From contig DAOTUI010000120.1 in the NCBI GenBank assembly GCA_034437035.1, forward strand, positions 1 through 64,000: a DNA stretch of 64,000 bases. Reading direction: 5' to 3'. Made by a program: the position numbers and the translations under genes. Source of the DNA: CAKZQX01 sp034437035 (GTDB taxonomy: Bacteria; Chloroflexota; Chloroflexia; Chloroflexales; Chloroflexaceae). This document shows positions 1 to 8,771 of the stretch, piece by piece (position 1 is the first letter of the stretch; every line of letters starts with the position of its first letter). Under the pieces are notes generated by a model. That model saw nothing but the letters and a program-made list of their open reading frames with translations, ran no database searches and was not told where the DNA came from.

Positions 1-3000
1 GTGCGGTAGGTCTCGATGGTCTCGGTAGCATGGGCCAGCCAGAGCAGGGCCACCTCCAGCCGCCCCTCGTGCTCGTGGGTGCCGCCGATCTTGCGCTGTA
101 GCCCGGCCCGCTGGACGGCATATCCGGCCAGATCATGCTGGTTATACATGCTGAGCAGTTCGCCATACTGTTCGCGTGCGGCGCTATATTCCCCGATCAG
201 CGCCAGCACATCGCCCAGGTTTTCATGGATAATCGCGGCTTTCGCCAGTTCCAGCGGGGTATCGGCATGCGTCTGCCAGGGCGCGGTCGCCAGTGCCTGC
301 TGGTAGAGTTTGATCGCTTCGTCGTTGGCATAGCGGGCCTGGGCTCGGCGGGCGGCCTCCAGGAAGTGCGGGAAGGCCCGGTCGGTCAGTCGCGCCAGGC
401 GGTAATGCTCGGCCAGGAGCGCATGCTGCTCCTCAATTTGATCGCCATAGATCTGCTCGATGGCGGCGGCCACCCGGGCATGCAGTCTGCGCCGATGTAC
501 AAAGAGCATACTGCCATAGGCCACTTCGCGGATCAGGGCGTGTTTGAACTGATAGGCCGGCTGGTCCTCATCTGTATTCGGCAGAATAATGGCGGCATTG
601 ACCAGGTCGTGCAGGCGCTGCTCCAGCGTAGTACCGTTATCGTTAGCGGATACAACGGCTGCCAGAAGTTGCCGGGTAAAGTGCTGCCCGATCACGGCGG
701 CCAGTTGGAGCAGTGCGCGGCTGTCTTCGTCCAGCCGATCCAGCCGGGCGATAATCAGTTGCTCTATCTGAAGTGGTACGGTGATGCTATCGGCCGGTCG
801 AGTTGCGATCCAGTTGCCGTTCCGGTCGCGCTGCAGGGTGCCGGACTCAAGCAGATAGCGCACAGTCTCTTCCTGGAAGAGTGGCGTTCCATCAAGCTGG
901 GCAAACAGGGTGCGGAGTTCTGCAGGCGGGTCGCCATCCAGCAGGGCCGCCAGCAGGGTGGCACTATCCGCCGGTTTCAGGTTCTCCAGGGTGATAACCG
1001 TGCAGTGGGGCAGGTCGCTCCAGCCGGCTTCCAGAACCGGAAAGGGACGGTAGATCAGCACGAGCAGAAGCGGTTCTTCAACCAGTTCTTGCGCCAGGCG
1101 CTCCAGCAGGGCGCGACTCGATGCATCGATCCATTGTAAGTTATCAACCAGCACCACTAGCGATTGCCGGCGCGCAACGGCAAAGCAGAGCATCAGAATC
1201 AGATCTTGCAGCCGTTCGTGGCGCTGGTCCGGCGTGAGCGCCCGGATGAGCTCGGTTTCGGGGATGGGCAGGTGCAGCAGCGGTGCCAGGAGCGGTGCAA
1301 AACGTGTCCACTCGGGCACCAGGGTTTCCAGTTGCTGCTGAACCGCGGCTATCTGCGCCGTCTGATCCGGCGCGGCCCCCGCTTCCCGTCCGCCGGAGGG
1401 GCTGATCTGAAGCAAATGGGGCAGCAGTCGGGTCACCACCGCATAGGGCGTTGTCTGCTCATAGCTCTGGCACTCCCCGCGCACAATCCTGACCGTGGGT
1501 GTGACGGCCTGGATCGTCGGCATGGCCTCACTTGCCAGACGCGACTTACCAACCCCGGCCTCTCCGATCAACACCAGCACGCGCCCGGCCGTTTCATCAG
1601 GCGCCAGCGCCTGCTGCGCATTTTCAAGCAGTCGAGTTAGCGCTGCATCACGTCCCACCAACGGCGTTGCGCGCTGCAGCATCGCCGGTATGGATGTGGG
1701 CGCACGCTTCTGGATGGCGCGATAGATCTGAATGGCCTCCGCGAAGCCCTTCAGGTGTTGGGGGGAAAGAGGCCTGGCCTGCACAAGCCGGCTCACGCTG
1801 TGATAGGTCCGGGAAGTTAATAAAATATCATCCTCACGGGCAACGTCGAGTAAGCGAGCCGCCAGGTTTACCGTCTCGCCAATCACCGTATATTCGTAGC
1901 GTTGGGGAGCACCGACAATTCCGGCAAATACAACCCCGCCGGCAATCCCAATGCGCTGGCGTAGAGCGCTCTGGGCTACCTGCACCAGCGGTCGTTGCTC
2001 GGGATGCGTTTCAGTCCAGGTACGCAGCAGATTAGCGGTCTCCTGGTCGGTGTTATCGAGGGTAGCACGCAGTTCCAGAGCGGCCTGCACCGCGCGGGTC
2101 GGGTCATCTTCGTGGGCAATGGGTGCGCCAAAGATCGCCATCAGGCGGTCGCCGAAGGTTGCCATATCAACTTTGTTAACGCTGCCGCCGTAGCGCCGGA
2201 TCAGTGATTGGGTCTGGCAGTAGTAGGTGTTGAGCACCCGCCCGATGATCGTAGTGTCATGTTCAATCTGAGCAGATAGCTCCAGCAGTGCCAGAAGCTT
2301 ACGAAATGCATAGAAGTTGGCAAAGAGCAGCGTAACCGGGCGAAATTCGCCATGACCGGCCGATGCGCGCAGAAAGTGCCGGGGCAGATCATAGGGCACA
2401 TAGGACCGCAGTCGGGCAATCCGGCGTAGCAGCATCTGCAGCGCTGCCATATCGGGTACGGGTAATTCAGCTTGCGGGACTGGCGGCCGGGTGGGTGGCG
2501 GCAGCGGCTCCTGGGTGAACCCGGTCAGCAGATGCAGTCCCGGCAATTTCTGGTGGGTGTGTATGCCGGAGAGTGACCGTCGGGTCTCGTCAGAGAGGAT
2601 AATTTCGCCGGGCATGGCGGCTTCCTGCGCCACCATCAGGCGGTTGACGGCGCGTCCGGTCATAATCAGGGTGGTATGACCAGCGGTACCGACTTCGGTG
2701 AAGAAGATCCGGTCACTATGGACGCTGATCCGCAGGTGCAGGCTAAAGACACCCTGGCTGGTCTTCAGGTCGGCAAACTCGTGCATACGAACCTGTATTG
2801 CATGGACCGCAGCACAGGCGCGGAGGGCATGATCATCGCCGACATCACCGGTATCAAAAAAAGCAGTAACGGCATCACCGCCAAACTTAACCACGCCACC
2901 GCCGTATGCGTAAATCTCATCCAGCAGCATGCCAAAAAGCCGATTAATAATTGCGCTGATCTCCTCACTTCCCTGGCGTCCGGCCGTTGCCAGTCGGTTT

Positions 3001-3278
3001 GAGAGGGCGGTAAACCCGGAGAGATCGGCGATGACCAGCGTGCCGGTGAAATACTGGCCGGTAACGGCGCTATGCATGGGATCGGCCAGATGCATAGCGA
3101 GGACGGGCGCAGGCACACATGGCAGGAGCGTCTGGAGATGATCAGCCAGACGATGGTATGCTTCGCGGGTGGCGGCAGGAAACGGCGTAGCGTGGCGCAT
3201 GGCCGATGCCAGTGATGCCGGCAGGAGCATCTCCATCAACGTGGTTTCATCTTTAGATAGTTCAACCAGTTCAACCAT
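1..3278 (-). CDS. Adenylate/guanylate cyclase-domain regulator with AAA ATPase and TPR-like region (partial, runs off left edge)
   Basis: Reverse-strand reading frame starting at ATG 3278 and open to the window edge (about 1,092 residues visible). Residues about 58-185 form a class III nucleotide cyclase-like domain (VIADLSGFTALSNRL with the first metal Asp, later KFGGDAVTAFF). A second cyclase-like unit spans about 310-490 (VTLLFANFYAF, MATFGDRLMAIFG, YTVIGETVNLAARL); its first metal Asp position reads Asn, so it is probably not catalytic. Walker A GEAGVGKS lies near residue 574 in an AAA/NB-ARC-like ATPase, followed by a DNLQWID Walker B-like motif and a helical, TPR-like C-terminal region. 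This is the architecture of large cyclase-ATPase signalling proteins (AfsR/LuxR-like without a visible DNA-binding end). Whether it makes cAMP/cGMP is not decidable. Divergently oriented from the permease at 4318. Confidence 0.85.
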   Translation of the reverse strand, partial: MVELVELSKDETTLMEMLLPASLASAMRHATPFPAATREAYHRLADHLQTLLPCVPAPVLAMHLADPMHSAVTGQYFTGTLVIADLSGFTALSNRLATAGRQGSEEISAIINRLFGMLLDEIYAYGGGVVKFGGDAVTAFFDTGDVGDDHALRACAAVHAIQVRMHEFADLKTSQGVFSLHLRISVHSDRIFFTEVGTAGHTTLIMTGRAVNRLMVAQEAAMPGEIILSDETRRSLSGIHTHQKLPGLHLLTGFTQEPLPPPTRPPVPQAELPVPDMAALQMLLRRIARLRSYVPYDLPRHFLRASAGHGEFRPVTLLFANFYAFRKLLALLELSAQIEHDTTIIGRVLNTYYCQTQSLIRRYGGSVNKVDMATFGDRLMAIFGAPIAHEDDPTRAVQAALELRATLDNTDQETANLLRTWTETHPEQRPLVQVAQSALRQRIGIAGGVVFAGIVGAPQRYEYTVIGETVNLAARLLDVAREDDILLTSRTYHSVSRLVQARPLSPQHLKGFAEAIQIYRAIQKRAPTSIPAMLQRATPLVGRDAALTRLLENAQQALAPDETAGRVLVLIGEAGVGKSRLASEAMPTIQAVTPTVRIVRGECQSYEQTTPYAVVTRLLPHLLQISPSGGREAGAAPDQTAQIAAVQQQLETLVPEWTRFAPLLAPLLHLPIPETELIRALTPDQRHERLQDLILMLCFAVARRQSLVVLVDNLQWIDASSRALLERLAQELVEEPLLLVLIYRPFPVLEAGWSDLPHCTVITLENLKPADSATLLAALLDGDPPAELRTLFAQLDGTPLFQEETVRYLLESGTLQRDRNGNWIATRPADSITVPLQIEQLIIARLDRLDEDSRALLQLAAVIGQHFTRQLLAAVVSANDNGTTLEQRLHDLVNAAIILPNTDEDQPAYQFKHALIREVAYGSMLFVHRRRLHARVAAAIEQIYGDQIEEQHALLAEHYRLARLTDRAFPHFLEAARRAQARYANDEAIKLYQQALATAPWQTHADTPLELAKAAIIHENLGDVLALIGEYSAAREQYGELLSMYNQHDLAGYAVQRAGLQRKIGGTHEHEGRLEVALLWLAHATETIETYR

Positions 3279-3357
3279 GGAAGCGATCCCGGGAAAGCGT
3301 CTGTTCCCTAAGAAGAACGAGTGGTTACTCTGTTTTAACCACGCTGTACATAAATAA

Positions 3358-3558
3358 CACGCGTTACGCGGTCACTCCTTGAGAAACCGGTTTCGCCTCC
3401 GGCAGGGCGGTACCAAGCATCCTTTTTCACGAACATTTGGCTCTGTGAGCCAAATGTTCGTGAAAAAGATCAAAAAGTACCATTACCATGCTGCCGCAGG
3501 CGAAGACTGCCGTTGTGGGAGCATATGTCTGATTTGTACGCCCACCGCGTAACTCGTG
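3358..3558 (-). mobile_element. Nested-palindrome element E1
   Basis: Ends CACGCGTTACGCGG and CCGCGTAACTCGTG are near-inverted repeats. Middle arms are TTCGCCTCCGGCAGGG and CATGCTGCCGCAGGCGAA. The central stem at 3422-3468 pairs perfectly over 22 bp around a TGT loop. Flanked by TAAATAA (3351) and TACATAA (3559). Minus orientation here means that the GGAGGCGAA-type arm comes first on the + strand. Confidence 0.8.
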
Positions 3559-3565
3559 TACATAA

Positions 3566-3798
3566 CAGGACTTACACGGTCGGTTCCAAACCAGGTATTC
3601 GCCGGGAAGAACGGCCCGATTCGCCTCCGGCAGGGCGGTACCGGACAGCATGCGGTACCGGACAGCATTTTGCTAAAAATTTTGCATTCTGTGCAAAATT
3701 TTTAGCAAAATGCTACGAAATATCCCATTGCAGCCGCAGACGAGACTGGCTTCCACCTGCTCAAACGTCCGGTTTGAACGCCCAATGCGTAAGTCCTG
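3566..3798 (-). mobile_element. Nested-palindrome element E2
   Basis: Same family, directly after E1 with the shared 7-mer TACATAA between them; the right flank is TACAGAA (3799). Ends CAGGACTTACACGG and TGCGTAAGTCCTG. Its central stem (3664-3714, 23 bp, 5-nt loop) has a sequence unrelated to that of E1 (GCATTTTGC... pairing with ...GCAAAATGC), yet pairing is perfect. A short duplication (GGTACCGGACAGCATG) lies beside the stem. Confidence 0.75.
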
Positions 3799-3805
3799 TA
3801 CAGAA

Positions 3806-4317
3806 TTGTAGTCAGTCATTACACATTGAGTGCCGGCAATAGTTAAAATTCGGTTATATTGTATCAGATTGCAACATGTTGCGCTAAAATGGCAAAATTG
3901 TTAACATTGTTAACATTCGACGGCTAGACTGCCAGACGGTGCGTGGAGATACCGGCGCGGGAAGCGGTCGGGAATGGTAGTACATTCCCTGTTAGCATAC
4001 CATACCTGGTGTGGGCAATGCTATCCGTAAATTCCCGTAGTTTCTCGACCATACATATTGCGCTGATCCGGGTGGTGCTCCGACGATTGGCATATGACGA
4101 ACCCTTACATTCACGAAGATGCGGCAGGTTGTCAAGGGTCACGTTATCGGGATCATGTTGCCGGCGAGATGCAGCAGTGTTATGTTAAAATCTCGTTAAC
4201 GATTGGATGACAATCTGCTTCCCGGTACACCCTACCTGCATCCGAACGTGGTATACTACCCCATGAAAAGCCGGTTAACACTCCGGCAGAGCAGTACCCT
4301 GGATAGCAGAGGTTTCT
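3806..4317. other. Intergenic region upstream of the permease gene
   Basis: No convincing gene. It contains a doubled GTTAACATT motif at about 3900-3918 and a TATACT box at about 4251-4256, 62 bp before the permease start, without a clear -35 box. Nothing else is recognised. Confidence 0.4.
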
Positions 4318-5586
4318 ATGACCTTCGGTGATATGATCCGCGCCGCCCTGCGTAATCTGGGGCGGCGCAAAGTCCGGACAGCGCTGACATCAACCGGCGT
4401 AATTGTCGGTATTCTTACCATTGTGACGATGGTGTCGCTCGGCGTTGGCGTCCAACGCGAGATCGAGCAGCAGTTTGCGCAACTGGGCCTGGAGAATGTG
4501 TTTGTTCGTCCCCGCGCAACTGAGGACGACAACTTCTTTACTCAGTTTAGCATTCCGGAGCGCCAGAACCCGATCAGCCCCGAAGTTATTGCGCAGTGGC
4601 GCGAGTTGCCGAATGTGGAGAACGTTACGCCGCTGATCAGCCTCAACGGAGTGATGACGCTCCTGCAGTTTCCCACACTGGTGGGGGAAGCTCCTGCTGA
4701 TCTACGTTCGATCCAGGTCAGCCCACCCTTCTCATTTCCCGACCCGTTTGAGCGCCCACCCGAGGCGCTGGCGGGCACGCTTGCGATTGATGCGGCCGGC
4801 GGTGAGCTTGTGCTTGACCGGAATGTGTTACCGGCCAACGTAACACCGGAAGAGGCAATCGGCGAGCCGGTTAATATCATATTGCGCAGTCCGCGCGGCG
4901 AAGAAGAAGCCTTCCCGCTGACCATCACCGGTGTGAGTGATCGCGGCGATGGCGAGGTGCAGGTTGCCGTCGCAGATATGGCGGCGATGAAATCATGGTG
5001 GTTTAATCTCCCCGATTATTTGGAGTCGCAGGGCTACGACTTTGCAGTGGTCAGTGCTCGGAACGTGGGCGAAGCGGCAAATCTCGTCCGCCGCTTCCGC
5101 GAAGACGGGTTTCGAGTACAATCGCTGGAGCTGATTCTCGATACTGCCAACCGCGCCTTCGCCGTGATTAATATTATGCTGGCATCGGTTGGTGGGTTGG
5201 CGCTGTTCGTGGCCTGCCTGGGAATCATCAACACGATGATTATGGCAATCTACGAGCGTACCCGCGAAATTGGCACGCTCAAGGCCATCGGCGCTTCGCG
5301 GGGCGATATTCGCCGGCTGTTTATGCTCGAGGCCGGCATGATCGGGCTGATTGGCGGCGCAATCGGCGTGGTGGGCGGCTGGGTGCTGGGCATCGGCCTG
5401 AACCGGCTGATCCGCTGGTACATCGAACAGCAAGATCTGCCCGTCAGTGCGGACTTCTTCGTTGTCACCTGGTGGCTGGCCCTGGCTGCGCTGGGGTTTG
5501 CCGCGCTGGTCGGTATTGTTGCCGGACTCTACCCGGCCAACCGGGCGGCGCGCCTGGACCCGCTGGTGGCGTTGCGCTACGAGTGA
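4318..5586 (+). CDS. MacB/FtsX-type ABC transporter permease
   Basis: 422 residues. One N-terminal membrane helix (about 20-45, LTSTGVIVGILTIVTMVS), a large extracytoplasmic MacB_PCD-like domain (about 50-270), then three C-terminal helices of the FtsX domain (about 280-415) with the typical IYERTREIGTLKAIGAS loop and a PANRAARLDPLVALRYE end. Family role: membrane subunit of ABC systems that couple ATP hydrolysis to lipoprotein, peptide or drug extrusion, or to cell-wall hydrolase control. No ATPase or membrane-fusion subunit lies next to it, so the partner must be encoded elsewhere. Start chosen at ATG 4318 behind AGAGG. Downstream it is closed by elements E3/E4. Confidence 0.93.
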   Translation: MTFGDMIRAALRNLGRRKVRTALTSTGVIVGILTIVTMVSLGVGVQREIEQQFAQLGLENVFVRPRATEDDNFFTQFSIPERQNPISPEVIAQWRELPNVENVTPLISLNGVMTLLQFPTLVGEAPADLRSIQVSPPFSFPDPFERPPEALAGTLAIDAAGGELVLDRNVLPANVTPEEAIGEPVNIILRSPRGEEEAFPLTITGVSDRGDGEVQVAVADMAAMKSWWFNLPDYLESQGYDFAVVSARNVGEAANLVRRFREDGFRVQSLELILDTANRAFAVINIMLASVGGLALFVACLGIINTMIMAIYERTREIGTLKAIGASRGDIRRLFMLEAGMIGLIGGAIGVVGGWVLGIGLNRLIRWYIEQQDLPVSADFFVVTWWLALAALGFAALVGIVAGLYPANRAARLDPLVALRYE

Positions 5587-5596
5587 TTGTGATCTA

Positions 5597-5792
5597 CAGG
5601 ACTTACGCGGTGGGTAAACAAACTGGATGTTTGACCAGGTGGAAGCCTGATTCGCCTGCGGCAGCCTGGTACATGTTGATCTTGTTTCACAAAAAATTTG
5701 CACTGTGTGCAAATTTTTTGTGAAACAAGATCGTTTCTTCCGCCCTGCCGGAGGCAAAATCTCCTGCCGGTTCAACGACCGTGTAACTTGTG
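5597..5792 (+). mobile_element. Nested-palindrome element E3
   Basis: Begins CAGGACTTACGCGG, ends GTGTAACTTGTG. Flanks TGATCTA (5590) and TAATCTA (5793) differ by one base. The central stem 5678-5732 is the longest in the window: 26 bp perfect, TGT loop, with GATCTTGTTTCAC as the outer part. It starts 10 bp after the permease stop codon. Confidence 0.85.
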
Positions 5793-5799
5793 TAATCTA

Positions 5800-5985
5800 C
5801 ACGACTTACGCGGTGTGCGTTCAAACGGACCGTTTGCTCTCGATAACGGCGTATTTCGCCTGCGGCAGCATGGTACGTTTTTGTCTTTTTCCGGAAAAAG
5901 CATGTCCCATTCCACCCTGCCGGAGGCGCATCGGGCCAGTTGTCCAGGCAGACGCCTGGGTTTGGAACTGACCGCGTAACTTGTG
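5800..5985 (+). mobile_element. Nested-palindrome element E4 (core-shortened)
   Basis: Ends CACGACTTACGCGG and CCGCGTAACTTGTG, flanks TAATCTA on both sides (5793 and 5986). The left part carries the mini-hairpin CAAACGGACCGTTTG. The variable core is lost: only CTTTTTCCGGAAAAAG (5885-5900) remains, still a perfect palindrome. The right end lies just before the histidine kinase; TTGTGT at its end and TATTAT 18 nt later could act as a promoter (inference). Confidence 0.82.
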
Positions 5986-6056
5986 TAATCTAGAGATAAT
6001 CTGATATTATCTAAATACTGGAGATCGTAAGATAGTAGAAGCAGCAAAAGTAAGCC

Positions 6057-7382
6057 ATGGATCATCTGAAACGCTTCACCAAAACAGCAACCGGTTCGCT
6101 CTTTACGTCACTTCACACCTTTGCGAACGCTACGCTGATTAATGGTCGCTACAATCAGACGCTGTTGCAGCATCTGATGGAGCGGCTGCAATCGCTGACG
6201 CTGGGGAGGGGGAATGGTGCCCTGATTATGAGCACGTTGAGCACACCCGATGGCAACACCTGGTTGCCCGCACCGCCACCGGAGATCCAGTGGCTGACGC
6301 TCCCCCCGAATACAGCCACAGAACAACAGGAGGTGCTGTTCTGTGTGCTGGGGGTGGCCGGCAGCGCCGTGTTATGCGGCAAAGCGGCTGAGGATGACCC
6401 TGAAGACCCGGATGCGCGAATATTTGATCTGGTCTGGAGTTTTGATCCCGCGATAGTTACCTATGCCCTCGACTGGATCGGAACGGTGCTGAAAGGTAAT
6501 CCGGAACAACAGACGACCTTTCAACGTATGCGACAGGATTTTCCGCTACCTGACGCGCCAAACTCCGATCTGCTGCTGCAGCTTAGTACGCACCTCCTGG
6601 CGTTTGATGCGCATGAGAACAGCACCCTGGTTACGGCCAATAATGAACTGACCGCCCGGCTGCGCTGGCACGAAGATCAGACGCGCATGATGGTACATGA
6701 TATCCGCGCACCGCTGCACACGCTCCTGATTAGCCTCAAGACGCTGCTGCCCCAGCAGCTTGATCCCGCCGGTCAGTATGAGCTTTTGCTGGTTGCCTAT
6801 GAAAGCGCCCGCCTGCTGGAAAACCTGATCGAGACAACGATGGACTCACTACGCCTCGACACGGGGAAGCTGCCAATCCGCTATCAGGAACTGCCGGTTG
6901 ACCGGCTCATTCAGGCGGTGTGTGAGCCGTTCGAGTTGACCGGACGCTCCGACCAGCCGCAGATTCGCTGGAACGCAAGCGCGGATCTGCCGCTGCTCTG
7001 GGGCGATCGCGGGTTGCTGGAGCGGGTGCTGACTAATCTGCTCTCCAACGCCATCAAATTTACTCCCGCCACAGGAGAGATTGCCATATCGGCCCACCTG
7101 GACGACACGGGGCAGGCGATTGAGCTACTGGTTCGTGACACTGGCGAGGGCATCCCGCTTGAGGCACAGCCACACATCTTTAAACGGTTTTATCAGGCGA
7201 ACAGCAAAGATGGTCGGCGCGGGGTAGGGTTGGGGCTCTACTTCTGCCGGGGAGCTGTGGAAGCGCATCATGGAACGATTAGCTTTACCAGCACGCCCGG
7301 CGTCGGTAGTACATTTAAAGTAACCCTGCCGCTGAAACCATCAGAACAGCCCGACGAGACCGCAGCCGACACGTCTGCCTGA
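6057..7382 (+). CDS. Soluble sensor histidine kinase
   Basis: 441 residues without membrane helices. The N-terminal 200 residues resemble no domain I can name. The HisKA segment has the phospho-acceptor H214 in MVHDIRAPLHTLL, and the HATPase_c domain shows the N box NLLSNAIKFTP, G1 DTGEGIP and G2 GVGLGLYFC. Expected to autophosphorylate and pass phosphate to a response regulator; no regulator is adjacent, so it is an orphan here. The ATG at 6057 has only a weak ribosome-binding site. The region just upstream is the end of element E4, which may supply promoter sequence. Confidence 0.92.
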   Translation: MDHLKRFTKTATGSLFTSLHTFANATLINGRYNQTLLQHLMERLQSLTLGRGNGALIMSTLSTPDGNTWLPAPPPEIQWLTLPPNTATEQQEVLFCVLGVAGSAVLCGKAAEDDPEDPDARIFDLVWSFDPAIVTYALDWIGTVLKGNPEQQTTFQRMRQDFPLPDAPNSDLLLQLSTHLLAFDAHENSTLVTANNELTARLRWHEDQTRMMVHDIRAPLHTLLISLKTLLPQQLDPAGQYELLLVAYESARLLENLIETTMDSLRLDTGKLPIRYQELPVDRLIQAVCEPFELTGRSDQPQIRWNASADLPLLWGDRGLLERVLTNLLSNAIKFTPATGEIAISAHLDDTGQAIELLVRDTGEGIPLEAQPHIFKRFYQANSKDGRRGVGLGLYFCRGAVEAHHGTISFTSTPGVGSTFKVTLPLKPSEQPDETAADTSA

Positions 7383-7760
7383 ACGATCCCCGGATGGTCT
7401 GCCGCGCTCCTCTATGCGCCTGTCGGCCCCAGAACATCCTCAGAATCCAGAACAAATGAACAGAGAACAACGTGCGCCTGGCGCATATCTATCAAACAAT
7501 GTATTTCTTCTTTGTCCTCGTTCGTTCTTTCTCGGTCTGCTCCTGCGTTGACGTAGAATGTCAGAAATGGTACTATTTGCAAAATACCTGTCCCATCTCC
7601 CCGCCGGCTTATACTGATGCGTTGTCATAGCCACAGCGATCACAGAGGACGCAGCGGTGACGAACGGGAACATGCAGCCCTATGCCCGTTGCGCCCGTTC
7701 CCGTTGATTGCCGGTTTGCCGGCAAACTGGTATGAACCGGAATAATGCAAAGGCGCGATC
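7383..7760. other. Intergenic region
   Basis: No gene supported. A 14-nt perfect palindrome GTTTGCCGGCAAAC (7714-7727) lies 33 bp before the next start codon and could be an operator; nothing else is seen. Confidence 0.35.
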
Positions 7761-8771
7761 ATGCAAGAACGCATTCCCTATCGGGAAATTTACTGGAATA
7801 TCCCCGAGGACGCCGGACAGATCTTTCTCTACCTCCTGGTTATCTTCGCTACAATCATTATGACCGTGGGTATCATGCGCGACATTGCACGCTGGCGCAG
7901 CGGCCGACCCGATATGCGGCTCGGCGAATTGCCCACACGCACACGCGAGCTGCTGGTGCAGATCTTTGGACAGCAGCGCGTGCTGCGCCAATCCTGGCCC
8001 GGCCTGATGCATCTACTGATCTTCGCAGGCTTCCTGGCGCTCTTTATCGGCACCGACATCATCGCCGTCGAGGAGGATTTTACCATTCCGCTGATGGGCC
8101 CCGCTGCCGGACAGATCCTGGTGGGCAACTTTTACCAGGTCTACGAAGTCGTTCTCGATACGCTGGGGCTGGTCTTTATCGGCGGGTTGGGCTGGGCCTG
8201 GTGGCGGCGCTACCGACACCATCCCGACCGGCTTGACAACCGCGACACCGATGCCTGGGTGCTGGGAGTGCTGCTTTTCCTGGGGGTTGGCGGGTTCCTG
8301 CTGGAAGGGCTGCGTCTCGCCAACCAGACCATGGGCGCGGCGGAGATTCCGGTCTACACGCAAGCCTGGGCGCGGCTCTCCTACGTCGGGTTTGGGCTGG
8401 CGACGGTTTTTCGGAGTATTGGCCTGGGAGACGGCAGTCCCGTGGGCCTGGTACTGCATCAACTCCTCTGGTTACGCATGCACTGGCAACCGCTGCATTT
8501 ATCGCCACGCTGCCCTTCAGCAAGTTCAAGCATATCTTCTACACGCCGCTCAATACGTTCTTCTATCAACCAAAACCGCACGGCGCACTCGATCCCATCC
8601 CCAACTTCGAGACTGAGATTGAGCAGGAGGAGCCTCGGCTGGGTCTGGCAACCCTGGCCGATCTGCATTGGAAACGGCGGATGGATCTGGATGCCTGCAT
8701 GCGCTGCGGTCGCTGTCAGGCAGTATGCCCGGCCTATGCCGGCGGCGCAGACCTCTCGCCGAAGTGGTTGA
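7761..8771 (+). CDS. Cytochrome b-like membrane domain of an iron-sulfur oxidoreductase (N-terminal half, frameshifted)
   Basis: Residues 1-236 are a genuine NarI/HdrE-like membrane domain: helices near 20-42, 85-105, 125-150 and 170-190, and conserved-looking text such as WPGLMHLLIFAGFLALFIGTD. After TGG at 8469-8471 the frame becomes nonsense (Ser/Arg-rich), while the +2 frame from CAT 8477 reads HALATAAFIATLPFSKFKH and runs straight into the iron-sulfur ORF starting at 8681. One base is therefore missing in 8472-8476 and the intact gene would be about 717 codons. In this family the membrane part carries hemes and passes electrons between the quinone pool and the soluble CCG domain. Either a sequencing error or a true frameshift. 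Confidence 0.8.
   Translation: MQERIPYREIYWNIPEDAGQIFLYLLVIFATIIMTVGIMRDIARWRSGRPDMRLGELPTRTRELLVQIFGQQRVLRQSWPGLMHLLIFAGFLALFIGTDIIAVEEDFTIPLMGPAAGQILVGNFYQVYEVVLDTLGLVFIGGLGWAWWRRYRHHPDRLDNRDTDAWVLGVLLFLGVGGFLLEGLRLANQTMGAAEIPVYTQAWARLSYVGFGLATVFRSIGLGDGSPVGLVLHQLLWLRMHWQPLHLSPRCPSASSSISSTRRSIRSSINQNRTAHSIPSPTSRLRLSRRSLGWVWQPWPICIGNGGWIWMPACAAVAVRQYARPMPAAQTSRRSG

Noticed and set aside
3351..5992. CRISPR-like array from regularly repeated 7-mers and palindromes
   Set aside because: Units are 190-250 bp and similar to each other; there are no unique spacers and no cas genes.
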